Assembly (NCBI RefSeq): GCF_037975245.1
Contig: NC_092569.1
Location: 4,112,501-4,176,500 of the forward strand
Length of the DNA: 64,000 nt
Direction: 5' to 3'
Source: Apostichopus japonicus
Taxonomy: Eukaryota > Echinodermata > Holothuroidea > Aspidochirotida > Stichopodidae
Shown: piece after piece, positions 1 through 12,000 of the stretch
How the letters are laid out: each line of letters starts with the position of its first letter
Numbering within the stretch: position 1 is the first letter of the stretch
The notes under the pieces: model-generated
Database searches by the model: none
Seen by the model: the letters and a program-made list of their open reading frames with translations, nothing else
What the model was told of the DNA's origin: nothing
Program-made: the position numbers and the translations under genes

Positions 1-3000
1 AAGAAATCAAAAGGGCGCCACACATCCCAGGTACAATTTTGGGAAGAATTAAAAAAAGTCGTGATTTGGGCCAAAATCGAACAAAATCATAAGGGTATAG
101 CCTTACAAAATTGCCAAATTTCGGCCAAAAATGAAAGTTCTTAAATTTCTCTCAGGATACTTATACGGGTTCCCAGAACCCAAATAAACGCTTCTCTCGT
201 GACAAAAGTGGAATTCGACGAAGTTTTAGTCATTTAAATTTCATATGAAATCACGTCAAGATATGGTTTTTAAATTTCATTTTTTAACGAAATATGACTG
301 TTTATTCTGCTCTGATCACATGGAAAGAAATCAAAAGGGCGCCACACATTCCAGGTACACTTTTGGGAAGAATTAAAAAAATTGCCAAAATTCGGCCAAA
401 AATGAAAGTTCTTAAATTTCTCTCAGGATACATATACGGGTTCCCAGAACCAAAATAAACGCTTCTCTCGTGACAAAAGTGGAATTCGACGAAGTTTTAG
501 TCCTTTAAATTTCATATGAAATCACGTCAAGATATGGTGATTTGGGCCAAAATCGAACAAAATCATAAGGGTATAGCCTTACAAAATTGCCAAATTTCGG
601 CCAAAAATGAAAGTTCTTAAATTTCTCTCAGGATACTTATACGGGTTCCCAGAACCAAAATAAACGCTTCTCTCGTGACAAAAGTGGAATTCGACGAAGT
701 TTTAGTCATTTCAATTTCATATGAAATCACGTCAAGATATGGTTTTTAAATTTCATTTTTTACCGAAATATGACTGTTTATTCTGCTCTGATCACATGGA
801 AAGGAATCAAAAGGGCGCCACACATCCCCGGTACAATTTTGGGAAGAATTAAAAAAAGTCGTGATTTGGGCCAAAATCGAACAAAATCATAAGGGTATAT
901 ATAGCCTTACAAAATTGCCAAATTTCGGCCAAAAATGAAAGTTCTTAAATTTCTCTCAGGATACATATACGGGTTCCCAGAACCAAAATAAACGCTTCTC
1001 TCGTGACAAAAGTGGAATTCGACGAAGTTTTAGTCCTTTAAATTTCATATGAAATCACGTCAAGATATGGTTTTTAAATTTCATTTTTTACCGAAATATG
1101 ACTGTTTATTCTGCTCTGATCACATGGAAAGGAATCAAAAGGGCGCCACACATCCCAGGTACAATTTTGGGAAGAATTAAAAAAAGTCGTGATTTGGGCC
1201 AAACTCGAACAAAATCATAAGGGCCTTACAAAATTGCCAAATTTCGGCCAAAAATGAAAGTTCTTAAATTTCTCTCAGGATACTTATACGGGTTCCCAGA
1301 ACCAAAATAAACGCTTCTCTTGTGACAAAAGTGGAATTCGACGAAGTTTTAGTCATTTCAATTTCATATGAAATCACGTCAAGATATGGTTTTTAAATTT
1401 CATTTTTTACCGAAATATGACTGTTTATTCTGCTCTGATCACATGGAAAGAAATCAAAAGGGCGCCACACATCCCAGGTACAATTTTGGGAAGAATTAAA
1501 AAAAGTCGTGATTTGGGCCAAAATCGAACAAAATCATAAGGGCCTTACAAAATTGCCAAATTTCGGCCAAAAATGAAAGTTCTTAAATTTCTCTCAGGAT
1601 ACTTATACGGGTTCCCAGAACCAAAATAAACGCTTCTCTTGTGACAAAAGTGGAATTCGACGAAGTTTTAGTCATTTCAATTTCATATGAAATCACGTCA
1701 AGATATGGTTTTTAAATTTCATTTTTTACCGAAATATGACTGTTTATTCTGCTCTGATCACATGGAAAGAAATCAAAAGGGCGCCACACATCCCAGGTAC
1801 AATTTTGGGAAGAATTAAAAAAAGTCGTGATTTGGGCCAAAATCGAACAAAATCATAAGGGTATAGCCTTACAAAATTGCCAAATTTCGGCCAAAAATGA
1901 AAGTTCTTAAATTTCTCTCAGGATACTTATACGGGTTCCCAGAACCCAAATAAACGCTTCTCTCGTGACAAAAGTGGAATTCGACGAAGTTTTAGTCATT
2001 TAAATTTCATATGAAATCACGTCAAGATATGGTTTTTAAATTTCATTTTTTAACGAAATATGACTGTTTATTCTGCTCTGATCACATGGAAAGAAATCAA
2101 AAGGGCGCCACACATCCCAGGTACACTTTTGGGAAGAATTAAAAAAAGTCGTGATTTGGGCCAAAATCGAACAAAATCATAAGGGTATAGCCTTACAAAA
2201 TTGCCAAATTTCGGCCAAAAATGAAAGTTCTTAAATTTCTCTCAGGATACTTATACGGGTTCCCAGAACCCAAATAAACGCTTCTCTCTTGACAAAAGTG
2301 GAATTCGACGAAGTTTTAGTCATTTCAATTTCATATGAAATCACGTCAAGATATGGTTTTTAAATTTCATTTTTTACCGAAATATGACTGTTTATTCTGC
2401 TCTGATCACATGGAAAGGAATCAAAAGGGCGCCACACATTCCAGGTACACTTTTGGGAAGAATTAAAAAAAGTCGTGATTTGGGCCAAAATCGAACAAAA
2501 TCATAAAGGTATAGCCTTACAAAATTGCCAAATTTCGGCCAAAAATGAAAGTTCTTAAATTTCTCTCAGGATACTTATACGGGTTCCCAGAACCCAAATA
2601 AACGCTTCTCTCTTGACAAAAGTGGAATTCGACGAAGTTTTAGTCATATAAATTTCATATGAAATCACGTCAAGATATGGTTTTTAAATTTCATTTTTTA
2701 CCGAAATATGACTGTTTATTCTGCTCTGATCACATGGAAAGGAATCAAAAGGGCGCCACACATCCCCGGTACAATTTTGGGAAGAATTAAAAAAAGTCGT
2801 GATTTGGGCCAAAATCGAACAAAATCATAAGGGTATATATAGCCTTACAAAATTGCCAAATTTCGGCCAAAAAGGAAAGTTCTTAAATTTCTCTCAGGAT
2901 ACTTATACGGGTTCCCAGAACCCAAATAAACGCTTCTCTCGTGACAAAAGTGGAATTCGACGAAGTTTTAGTCATTTCAATTTCATATGAAATCACGTCA

Positions 3001-4694
3001 AGATATGGTTTTTAAATTTCATTTTTTACCGAAATATGACTGTTTATTCTGCTCTGATCACATGGAAAGGAATCAAAAGGGCGCCACACATCCCAGGTAC
3101 AATTTTGGGAAGAATTAAAAAAAGTCGTGATTTGGGCCAAAATCGAACAAAATCATAAGGGCCTTACAAAATTGCCAAATTTCGGCCAAAAATGAAAGTT
3201 CTTAAATTTCTCTCAGGATACTTATACGGGTTCCCAGAACCAAAATAAACGCTTCTCTTGTGACAAAAGTGGAATTCGACGAAGTTTTAGTCATTTAAAT
3301 TTCATATGAAATCACGTCAAGATATGGTTTTTAAATTTCATTTTTTACCGAAATATGACTGTTTATTCTGCTCTGATCACATGGAAAGAAATCAAAAGGG
3401 CGCCACACATCCCAGGTACAATTTTGGGAAGAATTAAAAAAAGTCGTGATTTGGGCCAAAATCGAACAAAATCATAAGGGTATAGCCTTACAAAATTGCC
3501 AAATTTCGGCCAAAAATGAAAGTTCTTAAATTTCTCTCAGGATACTTATACGGGTTCCCAGAACCAAAATAAACGCTTCTCTCGTGACAAAAGTGGAATT
3601 CGACGAAGTTTTAGTCATTTCAATTTCATATGAAATCACGTCAAGATATGGTTTTTAAATTTCATTTTTTACCGAAATATGACTGTTTATTCTGCTCTGA
3701 TCACATGGAAAGAAATCAAAAGGGCGCCACACATTCCAGGTACACTTTTGGGAAGAATTAAAAAAAGTCGTGATTTGGGCCAAAATCGAACAAAATCATA
3801 AGGGTATAGCCTTACAAAATTGCCAAATTTCGGCCAAAAATGAAAGTTCTTAAATTTCTCTCAGGATACTTATACGGGTTCCCAGAACCCAAATAAACGC
3901 TTCTCTCGTGACAAAAGTGGAATTCGACGAAGTTTTAGTCATTTCAATTTCATATGAAATCACGTCAAGATATGGTTTTTAAATTTCATTTTTTACCGAA
4001 ATATGACTGTTTATTCTGCTCTGATCACATGGAGAGGAATCAAAAGGGCGCCACACATCCCAGGTACAATTTTGGGAAGAATTAAAAAAAGTCGTGATTT
4101 GGGCCAAAATCGAACAAAATCATAAGGGTATATATAGCCTTACAAAATTGCCAAATTTCGGCCAAAAAGGAAAGTTCTTAAATTTCTCTCAGGATACTTA
4201 TACGGGTTCCCAGAACCCAAATAAACGCTTCTCTCTTGACAAAAGTGGAATTCGACGAAGTTTTAGTCATTTCAATTTCATATGAAATCACGTCAAGATA
4301 TGGTTTTTAAATTTCATTTTGTACCGAAATATGACTGTTTATTCTGCTCTGATCACATGGAAAGAAATCAAAAGGGCGCCACACATCCCAGGTACAATTT
4401 TGGGAAGAATTAAAAAAAGTCGTGATTTGGGCCAAAATCGAACAAAATCATACAAAATCGAACAAAATAAAAAAAAAACATAAAAAAATAAAAATAAAAA
4501 AATAAACAAAATAAAACAAAATAAAACAAAACAAAATAAAACAAAACAAAAATAAACAAAACAAAACAAAACAAAATAAAAAATCGAACAAACAACAAAA
4601 TCGAACAAAATTGCCAAATTTCGGCCAAAAATGAAAGTTCTTAAATTTCTCTCAGGATACTTATACGGGTTCCCAAGATATGGTTTTTAAATTT
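1..4694. repeat. Tandem satellite array, ~324-bp unit, about 14 copies
   Basis: The conserved string GGGCGCCACACAT recurs at 13, 337, 813, 1141, 1460, 1779, 2103, 2427, 2751, 3079, 3398, 3722, 4046 and 4374. Spacings are 319, 324 or 328 bp, with one 476-bp interval (337-813) holding an extra half unit. The three lengths come from one short indel after CATAAGGG: nothing, TATAG or TATATATAG before CCTTAC. The array enters from outside the window. The last copy is degenerate, with an A/C-rich expansion at about 4452-4605. Short open frames of 63 codons in two copies depend on unit variants and are not genes. Confidence 0.97.
4452..4605. repeat. A-rich simple-sequence expansion inside the last satellite unit
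   Basis: The satellite text ACAAAATCGAACAAAAT grows into a run of AAAATAAAACAAAAC-type units, then returns to the normal satellite sequence. Long open frames on the minus strand here (Phe/Leu/Tyr-rich) are products of this low-complexity run. Confidence 0.85.
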
Positions 4695-4861
4695 TGGTGA
4701 AGAATTCCAAGGGATAAGAGATTTTGCAATCATGTTACTCCCTACAACTCTGTATTATTGTAAGATTCCTTCTATTAAAAAGTTTCGTCATCTCATCCGT
4801 TAATCACAAAAACTTCACTTTATGTCGGACACCCTCTTTCTCTATCTCTCTCTCTCCTCAG

Positions 4862-5455
4862 AGGGTTTACTCACCGTAACTTCCCAACAGAATGTTGACA
4901 ATAAACAGACAACCCTACGAGTGATGGGTGCACAACAAAACGACCAAAACCTGAATCATACCTCACGCAGTACAACAAGAGCCGTACCATCAACAGAATT
5001 AGCTGAGGTCTCAACCTCACGAAGGACCACCGACGAATACAGTACAGCAATAATGACCACGGAAACTACAGTCTCGACTACAATCCAACAGCATAAGAGC
5101 ACCACAGATACACCAACAATAGGAATTCATACAACAGAACTAGAACCTTTGCAGCAAACCCCTTCAGAGGAATCGACGATAATTGCAGACTCGTTAACCA
5201 AACAGCGGCAAGAGAGCACCACATATACACCATCCGTTACTGCATCACAGGAACCACTACTTAGCCGCCGAACCGCTTCTACACCTGTCAACACACTGTT
5301 GTCAACGGCAGAAACATTGTTAGACCATTCAGTACCGTTAACCGTTGAAGTTGAAACACCATACACGACAATTGATACCACCGGTTTGTATACAATGAGT
5401 CGAAGCAATGTCATAGCATTTTGTACATTTTCAAATATAAGTTATATTAGTATAG
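4862..5455 (+). CDS. Candidate exon of a Ser/Thr-rich mucin-like protein, copy 1
   Basis: A strong CT-tract acceptor (…CTCTCCTCAG at 4852-4861) precedes an open block whose frame begins with two bases of a split codon. The peptide is very rich in Thr and Ser (runs such as SRSTTRAVPSTE, TTETTVSTT, TPSVTAS), with few hydrophobic residues and no Cys until its end. That composition is typical of O-glycosylated extracellular or mucin-like segments. A possible donor (AG/GTCACT) after 5455 would make the exon 594 nt and phase 1-1; this donor is weak and inferred. The frame would otherwise stop at 5508. No start codon with a signal peptide and no anchoring domain are visible, so the rest of the gene is unknown. 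I do not recognise a specific family. Confidence 0.5.
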
Positions 5456-5666
5456 GTCACTTTCCTGGAATGGGCCACATGTTAAATGTTTCCAAAATCA
5501 AAACCTAAGATGGATAGCGCCCTTTTGATTCCTTTCCAAGGATTGAAGTTACTCCTTACAACTCTGTATTATTGTAAGATTCCTTCTATTCAAAGGTTTC
5601 GTTATCTCATCCGTTAATCACAAAAAAAATCACTTTATATCGGACACTCTCTCTCTCTCTCTTCAG

Positions 5667-6247
5667 AGGGTTCACTCACCGTAACTCCCCAACTATATGT
5701 TGACAACAAACAGACAACCCTACGAGTGATGGGTACACAACAAAACGACCAAAACCTGAATCATACCTCACGCAGTACAACAAGAGCCATACCATCAACT
5801 GAATTAGCTGAGGTCTCAACCTCACGAAGGACCACTGACGAATACAGTACAGCAATAATGACCACGGAAACTACAGTCTCGACTACAATCCAACATAAGA
5901 GCACGACAGATACACCAACAATAGGAACCAATACAACAGAACTAGAACCTTTGCAGCAAACCCCTTCAGAGGAAAGGACGATAATTGCAGCCTCGTTAAC
6001 CAAACAGCAGCAAGAGAGCACCACATATACACCATCCGTTACTGCATCACAGGAACCGCTACTTAGCCGCCAAACCGTTTCTACACCTGTCAACACACTG
6101 TTGTCAACGGCAGAAACATTGTTAGACCATTCAGTACCGTTAACCGTTGAAGTTGCAACACCATACACGGCAGTTGATACCACTGGTTTGTATACAATGA
6201 GTCCAAGTAATGTCATAGCATTTTGTACATTGTCAAATATATATTAG
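5667..6247 (+). CDS. Candidate mucin-like exon, copy 2 (possibly damaged)
   Basis: Tandem copy of the 4862 exon: same CT-rich acceptor (CTCTTCAG ending 5666), same entry phase and the same Thr/Ser-rich peptide with scattered substitutions. Compared with copy 1, a 5-nt deletion near the 3' end (after AATATA) makes the frame stop at 6247, just before the position equivalent to the copy 1 donor. Either copy 2 uses an earlier donor or it is decaying. The open reverse frame at 5761-6216 is a shadow of this block. Confidence 0.42.
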
Positions 6248-6317
6248 TATAGGTCAGTTTCGTGCAGTGCGCCACATGTTAATTGTGAATACGATTCGTA
6301 TATATTTTTTTCTCTAG

Positions 6318-6335
6318 CTTACAACCAAGCTACAG
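6318..6335 (+). other. Candidate 18-nt micro-exon, copy 1
   Basis: Seen: polypyrimidine plus acceptor (TTTTTTCTCTAG), then 18 nt (CTTACAACCAAGCTACAG), then a consensus donor GTAAGT. The same arrangement recurs 279 bp downstream. Eighteen nucleotides are frame-neutral. If entered in phase 1, as the upstream mucin-like exon would leave it, the exon would encode x-Y-N-Q-A-T. Membership in the same transcript is inferred. Confidence 0.4.
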
Positions 6336-6596
6336 GTAAGTGCGTCTGTAAATCAACACGGTAAGATTGAAATTTACTTAAGCAATAAAACTATTATATG
6401 TGTAGTATATCAAAAGGACATTTACATATAAGTATCGGACGTGACTGGTCCGTGAACGAAGGCCAGGCTCGAAGATGACGATTGGCGGAGACACATGACG
6501 AAAGTGGCTGGTTCGTGGCCGAGAGCTCAAAGATGTCGAATGGAGAAGATGTACGACGAAAGAAGCTGGTTCCTAACCGACATGTTTTTTCTCTAG

Positions 6597-6614
6597 GTTA
6601 CAACCAAGCTACAG
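6597..6614 (+). other. Candidate 18-nt micro-exon, copy 2
   Basis: Second copy of the acceptor/18-nt/donor module: TTTTTTCTCTAG, GTTACAACCAAGCTACAG, GTAAGT. It differs from copy 1 by one base in the exon (first base G instead of C), while both splice sites are unchanged. The intron sequence immediately downstream has more differences than the exon. Confidence 0.4.
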
Positions 6615-6890
6615 GTAAGTGTGTGTATACATTCAACACGGTAAGAGTTAAAGTTTACATCAGCAATATAACTATAACATGTTTAGTATATGACAAGAGC
6701 ATTTAAATTTGATGTACCGGACGTGACTGGTTCCTGAACGAAGGCCCAGAGATGGTGAACGGCGGAGATGCACGGCGAACGTGGCTGGTTCGTGGCCGAG
6801 GGCTCGAAGATGTCGAATGGCGGAGATGCACGACGAACGTGGTTGGTTCGTGGCCGAGGGCTCGAAGATGGTCAAGGTAAAGGATGACAT

Positions 6891-8630
6891 AACCGATTCT
6901 TTGAATCAAAGAACATACTTTTTGTTGTACATTTATCAGGTATCATTTATCTATAACTTATCGATAAGTTATCATTTCTGTAGACTGTCATTCTTTTGAT
7001 ATCTCGTGATATAGACATCTCGAAAAGTCGGTATGTCAGATATGTTCTAACTGATATATTGTAATGATTAATTTAATTACTCACCGAATCTTTTCCCAAA
7101 ACTGTTTAGTTGAAGAAACAGAAGAAGAATAAATCAGTACTAGGGAGCCGAGGTAAGGATGGCTAGAAGGGGAGATGTGGAGTCCTATATGAAGTTTCTC
7201 GGTTTGTTATTCAATCATTCAACATCACCACACCGACACATAATAAGTATCATATGAACAGGTTAACCGGTGCTATAGAAACTTACTGAAGGATTTTCAT
7301 TGACATTGTTTGGCTATTTAGGGACAGCACCAAATAATAACCGAAACAGTACATTGAGCAAAATTACTATGGTTTTTTTGTCTATGCTAAAATGGCTGAT
7401 TTTGATCAAGCACGCAAAAAACACTTGTCCAAGTCCCCATCACTCCCACAATGTACTTTGCCAAGTTTACCAAGACTCATGCATTTTCTTTGAGTCGAAG
7501 AAACTCCCTAAGATATTGCCAATACTTGACAGGGAGTAAGACCTGAAAATTTCAGAGACCACTCTATCAAACAGTCATTTATCATCATTTACTATTACAG
7601 TATTTTAGCATTTTACTCTCTTGCAACCCTGACAAAACTTCAGAAATTAGTTCCTTGTCATACGTTGATGGTAACTCTTTAGCAGATATGACGGGCACAG
7701 AAAGCCAGATGAGAAATCCCCGTCATTTATGATTCATTGTTTGCCTCCCTTTGTTGCCACTTTCAGACAGGCAATAAGTATCTACAATTTACCAGTGCAT
7801 ATATACTGACTTGGAAATGATACACAAGATTTATTTTCATAAATGCTATATCAATAGAACTTAATACAGGAAATGTAGGGAAGTAACTTCCCTTAAAGGA
7901 CATTCGCTTGCATTTTTTTGGGCATTAGGGACAGCCCCTTATAATAACTGAACAGGAAATTTAGCAAGATTACTATGGTTTTTGCCGATGCTAAAATTTC
8001 TGATTTTTTGTTATTGTTGAATAAAATTGAAATAATGAAGGCATGATAACAAAACTGCAACTACGACATTTTTCAAAATTATAACAATTAAAAAAAAAGA
8101 ATATGGAACATTCCATACCATATTGATGAATTAATTCCAAAACCGAATCTTATCATATTAAACGTATTTTGAAGGTTGTATTATCCCTCAATACTCAGAA
8201 TGCCGGACACTATCTCAGAGACTTGTGTTGGGTTTATGATATATAACAGCACTGTACCAATTTTATGTCATGAAATGTGCAGTATAGGTCACCACCCTTC
8301 CCCAGCCCCACCGAAACACACTCACACATTTCTTTAAATTCACACAAAGTCAATTTTTTGACAAAACCTTGCGTTCAGGGCTACTCATAGAGACTTAAAT
8401 CGTGGAATATGCCACAGAAATTCCAATCTGATTCACCAAACTTTCGATTGAGCCGGAAGAAAAACATAACTAAACACACATTGCTTTTTTTTTTATTTGA
8501 AAGTGAAACAAGAAGTGTCATACAATCCTTGAATGAGACAGCTATTGAGTATTGGTTAATTACAAATCCTTTTTTCAACTGTCTGATTGTCTAGTTTTAT
8601 AACACAGCGCTTGCCTTACAGGTCTAACAA
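6891..8630. other. Intergenic, no gene recognised
   Basis: No exon with flanking splice sites or protein similarity was recognised. Two diverged copies of one dispersed repeat are present at about 7290-7400 and 7900-8010; both contain a near copy of TAGGGACAGC and then ATTACTATGGTTTTT with GCTAAAAT. The rest is AT-rich. Confidence 0.6.
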
Positions 8631-8640
8631 TTATATAAAA
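8631..8640 (+). promoter_or_regulatory. Possible TATA box for the GPCR
   Basis: TTATATAAAA lies about 130 bp before the receptor start codon. The position is plausible for a core promoter with a short 5' UTR. No transcript data support it, and AT-rich words are common here. Confidence 0.25.
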
Positions 8641-8771
8641 CTTGAACGTAGCAACGTCCTTAAGTTGGTTATTTCCATTATCATCATCAGGAACAGTGCA
8701 TTTATGACCTCATAGTCTCTACGTGTCTCCAATCTCTTATTTTGATAAATTCCATCCGCAATTTTTAAAAG

Positions 8772-9071
8772 ATGTCTACTGCAGGATTGCTAAATCAGAC
8801 CAGATTGCATGGCGATTCGACAGAGCCTTCTGATGTCATCAATGTATTTGCGGTCATCTCATTAATAATGATCATGTTAGTCAGTATTTTATGGAACGTG
8901 TTAGCTTTGATAGCAATTAAGAGGACGCGGTCTCCACAAAATAATATTCACACTTTGTTCATCATTAATTTATGTGTCGCTGATCTTGCAATCGCAACAA
9001 CCAGTATTCCCTTTACTCTGTTTGATCTTCTCTACGAGGGATACCTACTGCGCAGCTCCATCCTCTGCAAT
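8772..9071 (+). CDS. GPCR exon 1: N-terminus, TM1, TM2, ECL1
   Basis: Starts at the first in-frame ATG and encodes 100 residues. The short N-terminus has an N-glycosylation sequon (N-Q-T, residues 8-10) and no signal peptide, as is usual for class A receptors. Ends at TGC AAT followed by donor GTAAGT, phase 0. The 3' part of this exon is duplicated just downstream. Confidence 0.88.
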
Positions 9072-12000
9072 GTAAGTATACCCACATCTTATTTCTTGTA
9101 TATTCCGTGTGTTAGTGCCCCCTGCCATGCATCTATGTCCTCTTAATGTATCTGTACCCTCTATCCTCTATTTGTGTATTACCGTCTATCAGTAACGTAG
9201 CCGTACTCTGTTTGATCTTCTCTACGAGGGATACCTACTGCGCAGCTCGATCCTCTGCAATGTAAGTATACATACATCTTATTTCTTGTATATTTCGTGT
9301 GTAAGTGTCCCCTGTCATGCATCAATGTCCTCTTAATGTATATATCTATATATATATATATATGTACCCTCTATCCTCTATTTGTTTTATTACCGTCTAT
9401 CGGTGACCGTAGCCAGAAGGGTGGGGAGGGGAAATTTTCGGAGAAGAAATGGGGACGGAAACCACCCCCCCCCAAAAAAAAAATAGCCAAGATTTTGATA
9501 CTGAATATAGGCTACCTGCTTTATAACACGATGTGATCTGCTTCTCAGAAAATGCTCGTTATTAACCGTATAATAGCCGTAAATAACCGTAAAGCCGTAA
9601 TAACCGTAAAGCATATAGAACGAGATTCCATACGTCGTATGGAATTTGATTGTCGTGTTTTAATAAAACACAATAGGCCTATCTCCATTTGGGTCAATAC
9701 AGAGATGTGAGACACATACGTAAATACCTACCCACAAGTACTATTATGCATTCGTATATGTTTGATGACGTTAATATACACAGAGGGCCATAGCCACTGA
9801 GAGCATGTGAACACGTTCCTCCTCTCCCTATCCTCCAGCTCCAAATCCTCTTCCAAATGGCGTACAAACATGTGTAATATTTGATAACATATAGGCTGGC
9901 CTGTTTCGTGGCAACATGTCTATGGCAAATGATAACGTATATAAATCTCAAAGAGTTCTGTTTGATTTGATTTGATTTGATTTGATTTGATTTGATTTGA
10001 TTTGATTTGATTTGATTTGATTTGATTCGGCAAGATATCAATCTTCATCTACATACAAACAAAAAATTGCACATAAAGATAAACATTTAAAAATACAAGA
10101 TGGGAATATACTTAAATGCATCAAAAAGAAAATAACAAGCCAAGGATAACCCTTTAAGCTAAAAGCTTATTTCCAAAGGGGTCTGTCAATAAGTCTGTTA
10201 ATATGAAATTGTGCAGGTTGAGTACAAGATTGAAATTCTGTGACAGTAAGACCAACATGACAGATAGTTTGGGACCAATATAATGCCAAGTTAGTAACTA
10301 ACAAGTTAGAAATGTGTAAAAGCGAATTGGCCTGTAACAGTGCCAAGTAACAGTAACCGAAGGGACAAATACAAGCACAGAAAACAGACAGATGAATGAG
10401 CAGGGTGAATACAGATAGATGTAAGAGGATTAGTAGGCAAGGGAAGGAGAGAAGAAAGAAACCAACAGGGGGAAGAGGAGAGGTAGGAGATAACCTGTAG
10501 AGGGACAAAGAGAGAATTAAGCGAGTTGGAAATGCTAACATGTACGTTCAACAAAATGTTAGCAAATTGAAATAATGTCATTGCTCTTTTCCGTAGATAA
10601 TGTTACCACTCAGTTCTTCGTTGTTCTCTTACTTGTGTAATGACGTATAAATTAAATTTCATATTTAAAGATATAAAAGGGATCTTTGGTTAAAAAATGA
10701 GAGATAAATGTGTATCACGATATACTGTACTACAGTTTTATTATTATTTAACTGTTTAGGGTTGTTTTCAATATAGTACAGACCCTCATTAAATGTGACT
10801 TGTTTAATTCAAATACTGACACAAATTGACTTGGGCCAAAAAATTTGACTTGACTTGCATCTGTTGACCTGACTTGACTTGAATATGTTTCTGCTTTGTC
10901 TTGACTCGAATCGACTTGGGAATTGACCCAAGGTTGACTATAGAGTTATACGACACTGCTAAAAGTCAGTGGCGGCGGAACCGGGGGGGCTTGGGGGGGG
11001 GCTCAGCCCCCCCAATAAAAAAGTTGAGGGGGCAAATGCATGATAAGCCCCCCCAATATTTACCAAGGCTCCGAAACGTGCATCTGCCCATTTTTCAATG
11101 CATACTTGTCGATCTGTCCGATGCACACGTATACTATACAGGTGTAATAATTTTAGTAAATGCTGGAGGACCCTCGGCCCGTCCCCTGGCTATAGACCAC
11201 ATTGTCACCCCAACCGCTTCTTCACGCCCCGTGAAAAGTGGAAGCAGTGAGTGTGAGTACCGGTAAGCTCAACACAACTTCGTCTTAGGCCAATGACTTG
11301 CCTCATTTCAGCCAGTTCTCCAACATCCCCTTACTCAGTGGCGGAGCGTCCTGACGGACTCAAATAGACTGCTGGCGCCCTTTTCAGCTTTTCACTACTT
11401 TTTAATTATTCGCGTTTATTGACTATTTTATTGCGCTCTCATCTATCTATTGACATTTGTCATATTCTGTTGGTGTAATTTTCCGACAAAATGGCGACGA
11501 CACCTATTTATTCTCCGTTTATCTGCAAATTAGCAAGGCCCGGAGAGGGTCATTTCCTGCAATCTAGGGAGTATCTTTACTCAAAAAATATCTGTACGCT
11601 CCGCGCCAACCTGTGGTGGCGCTCCGCTTAGATAGTGTCGAAAGTGCCCCTACAGACCATTCTTGCCCCCCCCCCCCGCCCCCGACCAATACCCCTAGCT
11701 CCGCCACTGCCCTTACTACACTCAAAAAACGTCTTTGCGAGTACACTACGAGTAATAGCTACTCTCTTAAAACACCATCGGATATACAAATAACAATGTT
11801 TTTACAGACTTTTACGTGCAATCAGAGAAATTGCAGGCTTGAGACCCATATTTTAGGGCTAGGTATTCGAAGCATAAAGCACTCGGGAAGTGCCGTTTCC
11901 GGCCATCTGGGGGTTTGAAAAAACCCAAAATTTTCTTGTACGCTCCGCGCCAACCGATGGTGGCGCTCCGCTTAGATAGTCTCCACACATTAGCCCCCCC

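Larger units (their letters stand above)
4733..6250 (+). repeat. Two-copy tandem duplication (~815 bp) carrying a mucin-like exon
   Basis: Copy 1 runs from about 4733 and copy 2 from about 5549. Both hold an upstream stretch starting GTTACTCC, a CT-rich polypyrimidine tract, an AG acceptor and a Ser/Thr-rich coding block. Between the copies, at about 5517-5540, is a short inverted fragment of the upstream satellite (GCGCCCTTTTGATTCCTTTC). Divergence is low but includes frame-changing indels near the 3' end. Confidence 0.9.
6297..6890 (+). repeat. Tandem ~280-bp duplication plus ~57-bp minisatellite
   Basis: The block starting TTTTTTCTCTAG…TACAACCAAGCTACAGG appears at about 6307 and 6586 with similar downstream sequence. 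Behind each copy lie imperfect ~57-bp units with the core GGCTGGTTCGTGGCCGAG and GAAGATG(T/G), most regular at 6780-6870. Short open frames across the minisatellite exist in several frames and are not convincing as proteins. Confidence 0.8.

Noticed and set aside
2799-4285. 63-codon open frames repeated in the satellite (2799-2990 and 4094-4285)
   Set aside because: They exist only where a satellite unit happens to have the 328-bp variant and an AAGG substitution; sequence is otherwise the same non-coding unit.
4339-4628. Minus-strand Phe/Leu/Tyr-rich frames of 72-92 codons
   Set aside because: Direct translation of the A/C-rich expansion in the last satellite copy.
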